Positions 61,295-64,000 of a stretch of 64,000 bases of DNA are shown one piece after another. A program made the position numbers and the translations under genes. A model generated the notes under the pieces. It was not told the origin of the DNA, made no database searches, and was given only the letters and a program-made list of their open reading frames with translations. Origin of the DNA: Bartonella queenslandensis (GTDB taxonomy: Bacteria; Pseudomonadota; Alphaproteobacteria; Rhizobiales; Rhizobiaceae); the NCBI RefSeq assembly GCF_018155095.1, contig NZ_NAAI01000003.1, positions 62,001-126,000 on the forward strand. The letters run 5' to 3'. Numbering within the stretch: the first letter of the stretch is position 1; each line of letters begins with the position of its first letter.

Positions 61295-62710
61295 TTATAT
61301 ATTTTTTTCTATATTACTTTTCCTGTGGTGCAGACCATTTTTACTAGCGGTAAGGGCGGCAACAAGTTCGGGTAGGTCGGAGAAAGTTTTTTGTTGAAAA
61401 TTGATCGACTTCATCATTTTGGTTGTTGTTGTGGGATGAAATGCTCCCTGAAAGCCGAGTTTTTTTGCTTCATTGATGCGTTGGGCTGAATGTGCAACAG
61501 CGCGGGTAGCTCCTGAAAGACTGACTTCACCAAAATATACATAATCTGTTGGCAAAGGAATATTGGCAAGAGAGGATACCAAAGCGGCGGCTACAGCTAA
61601 ATCAGCAGCGGGTTCTGATATGCGATATCCACCTGCTACATTTAGATAGACATCATGCTGCCCAAAACGAATGCCGCAATGGGCTTCTAAAACGGCCAAA
61701 ATCATAGAAAGGCGATTTCCATCCCATCCAACAACCGCACGTCTTGGTGTTCCAAGGGAAGAAGGAGCAACAAGCGCTTGAATTTCTACCAATATCGGGC
61801 GTGTTCCTTCCATGCCGGCGAAAACAGCAGCGCCTGGGGCTTTTTCATTGCGTTCTCCTAAAAATAATTCGGATGGATTAATCACTTCGCGTAATCCTTT
61901 ATCAGACATTTCAAAGACACCAATTTCATCTGTTGGCCCGAAGCGATTTTTTACAGTTCTAAGAATGCGATAATGATGCCCTCCTTCACCTTCAAAATAG
62001 AGAACACCATCAACCATATGTTCAACGACCCGAGGACCAGCAATTTGTCCATCTTTTGTAACATGACCAACAAGAACAACAGCAGCGCCTGTTTTCTTGG
62101 CAAAGCGTATCATAGCTTGAGCACCAATACGGACTTGTGTGACAGTACCTGGTGCTGAATCTGCTGTATCTGACCATAAGGTTTGAATTGAATCGATAAT
62201 CACCATATCAAGGTTTTTATGCTCGCTTAAGGTTGCAAGAATATCTTCAACATTGGTTTCAGCAGCAAGTTTCACCTCTGTATTATGAGCTCCAAGTCTT
62301 TGCGCACGCAAACAAATTTGCGCAATAGCCTCTTCACCTGAGACATAGATAACATTATGTCCTTTGCGCGATAAGGCCGCAGCTGTTTGTGTTAGTAAGG
62401 TTGATTTTCCAATACCTGGGTCACCACCAACGAGGAGTGCTGATCCACGGACAAAGCCCCCACCGGTAACACGATCAAGTTCAGCAATACCAGAATGAAT
62501 ACGTGGAGCATCTTGGATATCTCCAGAAAGAGATGTAAGGGCGACGATGCGTCCTTTACGCGTATTCTGCTTAGGAGCACTTCCTATGCCACCATTTATA
62601 TTTTCTTCAACAAGAGAATTCCACTCTCCACAGGCACTACACTTCCCTGCCCAACGAGAATGGGCGGTTCCGCAAGTTTGACAGATAAATTGAACACGGT
62701 TCCGTACCAT
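61295..62710 (-). CDS. radA: DNA repair protein RadA
   Basis: RadA is a RecA-like ATPase that drives branch migration in recombination repair. The 471 residues start with a C4 zinc finger (CQTCGTAHSRWAGKCSACGEW in two halves). Walker A GGDPGIGKSTLL, Walker B MVIIDSIQTL and the RadA motif KNRFG follow, and then a Lon-like C-terminal domain (HDVYLNVAGGYRISEPAADL). It ends in a short basic tail. It starts 6 bases after the dnaB stop. Confidence 0.95.
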   Translation of the reverse strand: MVRNRVQFICQTCGTAHSRWAGKCSACGEWNSLVEENINGGIGSAPKQNTRKGRIVALTSLSGDIQDAPRIHSGIAELDRVTGGGFVRGSALLVGGDPGIGKSTLLTQTAAALSRKGHNVIYVSGEEAIAQICLRAQRLGAHNTEVKLAAETNVEDILATLSEHKNLDMVIIDSIQTLWSDTADSAPGTVTQVRIGAQAMIRFAKKTGAAVVLVGHVTKDGQIAGPRVVEHMVDGVLYFEGEGGHHYRILRTVKNRFGPTDEIGVFEMSDKGLREVINPSELFLGERNEKAPGAAVFAGMEGTRPILVEIQALVAPSSLGTPRRAVVGWDGNRLSMILAVLEAHCGIRFGQHDVYLNVAGGYRISEPAADLAVAAALVSSLANIPLPTDYVYFGEVSLSGATRAVAHSAQRINEAKKLGFQGAFHPTTTTKMMKSINFQQKTFSDLPELVAALTASKNGLHHRKSNIEKNI

Positions 62711-62716
62711 AGTGAT

Positions 62717-64000
62717 TTAACCAATTTGTTCTGGAAGATAATTGCTATCTGCCAGATCACTAAAGCGTGTGAAGTCAGATTGAAAGGCAAGGGATACGAT
62801 TCCTGTCGGTCCATGGCGTTGTTTTGCAACAATAACATCAGCTTTTCCCATAATTTTATCCATTTCATCTTGCCATTTCGTATGTTCTAAAGTGCCTAAC
62901 TTGGGTTCTTCATTTTTGAAATAATATTCTTCACGATAGACAAAAAGAACAATATCGGCATCTTGCTCGATAGAGCCAGATTCACGTAGATCAGAAAGTT
63001 GTGGACGTTTATCTGTTCTGTTTTCGACTTGACGTGAAAGTTGTGACAAAGCAATAATAGGGATATTCAACTCTTTAGCTAAAGCTTTGAGTCCCGTCGT
63101 AATTTCTGTAATCTCTTGAACACGGTTTTCAGATGAACGCTTTGAGCCACTTGTCATGAGTTGAATATAATCGATAATTAAAATATCCAAACCATGTTGT
63201 CGCTTAAGACGTCGGGCACGGGCCGCCAGTTGCGTAATTGATATTCCCCCAGTTTGATCAATATAAAGGGGAGCCTTTTGAAGTTGATTCACCGCACGAA
63301 TAATTTTTGAAAATTGTTCATCTGAAATATTACCACGTCGAATATCAGAAGAAGAGACTTCTGTTTGTTCGGAAATAATACGTGTTGCAAGCTGTTCTGA
63401 AGACATTTCAAGTGAGAAGAATCCCACAATACCACCTTCATTTTCTTCGGTATTACCATTACGATTATAAGCATTGGCAATATTAAAGGCAATGTTGGTC
63501 GCTAGTGAAGTTTTCCCCATACCAGGGCGTCCCGCAAGGATAATTAAGTCGGATGCTTGTAATCCTCCCATTTTTTCATCAAGTGTTTTAATATGGGTGG
63601 CTATCCCTGATAATTGTGAAGAACGCTTTTTCGCAGCACTTGCCATATCGAGTGCTTTTTTGACAGCTTCATTAAAATTTTCAAATCCACCTCCATATTT
63701 CCCTTTTTCTGCAAGCTCAAATAACTGATTTTCAACAGTTTCAATTTGTTGGGCAGGCGTAAGCTCTACAGGAGCATCAAAGGCTGTATTGACAACTTGA
63801 GTTCCAAGGTTGATCAAAGACCGACGGATAAAAAGATCATAAATAACGCGTCCATAATCTTCAGCGTTAATAATGGTGACAGCCTCTTTGGCTAAACGAA
63901 TAACATATTGATATACAGTAATATCTCCAATTTTTTCTTCCATTTGGATATAGGGCTTGATCGTAACCGGATCTACAAGTTTTCCTGTTTTAATAAGATG
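62717..64000 (-). CDS. dnaB: Replicative DNA helicase, C-terminal part (cut by window end)
   Basis: DnaB unwinds DNA ahead of the replication fork as a hexamer. The frame runs in from the window edge: the 19 codons before the first internal ATG continue the family sequence (LIKTGKLVDPVTIKPY), so the true start lies outside. Visible parts are the end of the N-terminal domain, the linker, Walker A GRPGMGKTSLA, the DnaB segment FSLEMSSEQLATRI, Walker B ILIIDYIQLM and the arginine-finger region near KQRHGPTGIVSLAF. No intein insertion is present in the visible part. Confidence 0.96.
   Translation of the reverse strand, partial: HLIKTGKLVDPVTIKPYIQMEEKIGDITVYQYVIRLAKEAVTIINAEDYGRVIYDLFIRRSLINLGTQVVNTAFDAPVELTPAQQIETVENQLFELAEKGKYGGGFENFNEAVKKALDMASAAKKRSSQLSGIATHIKTLDEKMGGLQASDLIILAGRPGMGKTSLATNIAFNIANAYNRNGNTEENEGGIVGFFSLEMSSEQLATRIISEQTEVSSSDIRRGNISDEQFSKIIRAVNQLQKAPLYIDQTGGISITQLAARARRLKRQHGLDILIIDYIQLMTSGSKRSSENRVQEITEITTGLKALAKELNIPIIALSQLSRQVENRTDKRPQLSDLRESGSIEQDADIVLFVYREEYYFKNEEPKLGTLEHTKWQDEMDKIMGKADVIVAKQRHGPTGIVSLAFQSDFTRFSDLADSNYLPEQIG

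Overview
This window is an AT-rich alphaproteobacterial chromosome segment, most likely from a Bartonella species. The housekeeping genes have Rhizobiales-type sequence and order (slt-dapA-smpB, rpoZ-rsh-pyrE, acpS-lepB-rnc-era-recO, dnaB-radA-cvpA-purF-SDR). Coding density is low, with long AT-rich gaps. A complete heme-uptake locus (hutA/tonB diverging, then hemS-hutB-hutC-hmuV) matches the locus known from Bartonella. The species cannot be fixed from the sequence alone. No rRNA, tRNA, CRISPR array or insertion sequence was recognised.

Layout. 1-1.6 kb: the 3' part of trxB and a LysR regulator. 1.6-3.8 kb: no intact gene, but a decayed phage-type tyrosine integrase and, just after it, a probable small RNA with its own terminator. 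3.8-16.6 kb: aspartate aminotransferase, cold-shock protein, carB, an O6-alkylguanine-DNA alkyltransferase, a PleC-like histidine kinase, pepN and a family 4 uracil-DNA glycosylase. 16.9-22.1 kb: a compact minus-strand thiamine operon thiC-thiO-thiS-thiG-thiE-thiD. 22.1-24.5 kb: phage debris ending in one intact tail-collar gene. 24.9-32.2 kb: the heme locus. 32.2-33.2 kb: two more integrase remnants. 33.2-45.9 kb: slt, dapA, smpB, a second (family 5) uracil-DNA glycosylase, rpoZ, rsh, pyrE and the acpS-lepB-rnc-era-recO run. 45.9-51 kb: panC-panB, a fourth integrase remnant, an HD hydrolase, a YgfZ-like protein and dihydroorotase. 51.5-58.2 kb: a small periplasmic protein, cysS, a DUF421 membrane protein, an Atm1-type ABC exporter, and psd-pssA for phosphatidylethanolamine synthesis. 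58.3-64 kb: a minus-strand block of SDR, purF, cvpA, radA and dnaB (dnaB runs off the window).

How the genes fit together. HutA with TonB energy takes heme across the outer membrane, HutB-HutC-HmuV carries it into the cytoplasm, and HemS handles it there. The thi genes make the thiazole and pyrimidine halves of thiamine and join them. carB, pyrC and pyrE are three scattered steps of UMP synthesis, and purF starts purine synthesis.

The main non-housekeeping signal is a set of four degraded copies of one integrase-like gene (1.7, 32.4, 33.1 and 48.0 kb). They share a conserved leader before the start codon. Together with the phage tail gene, they bracket the heme locus on both sides. The window holds no clearly new multi-gene system. 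The best leads are this repeated integrase family with its leader and the candidate small RNA near 3.1 kb.
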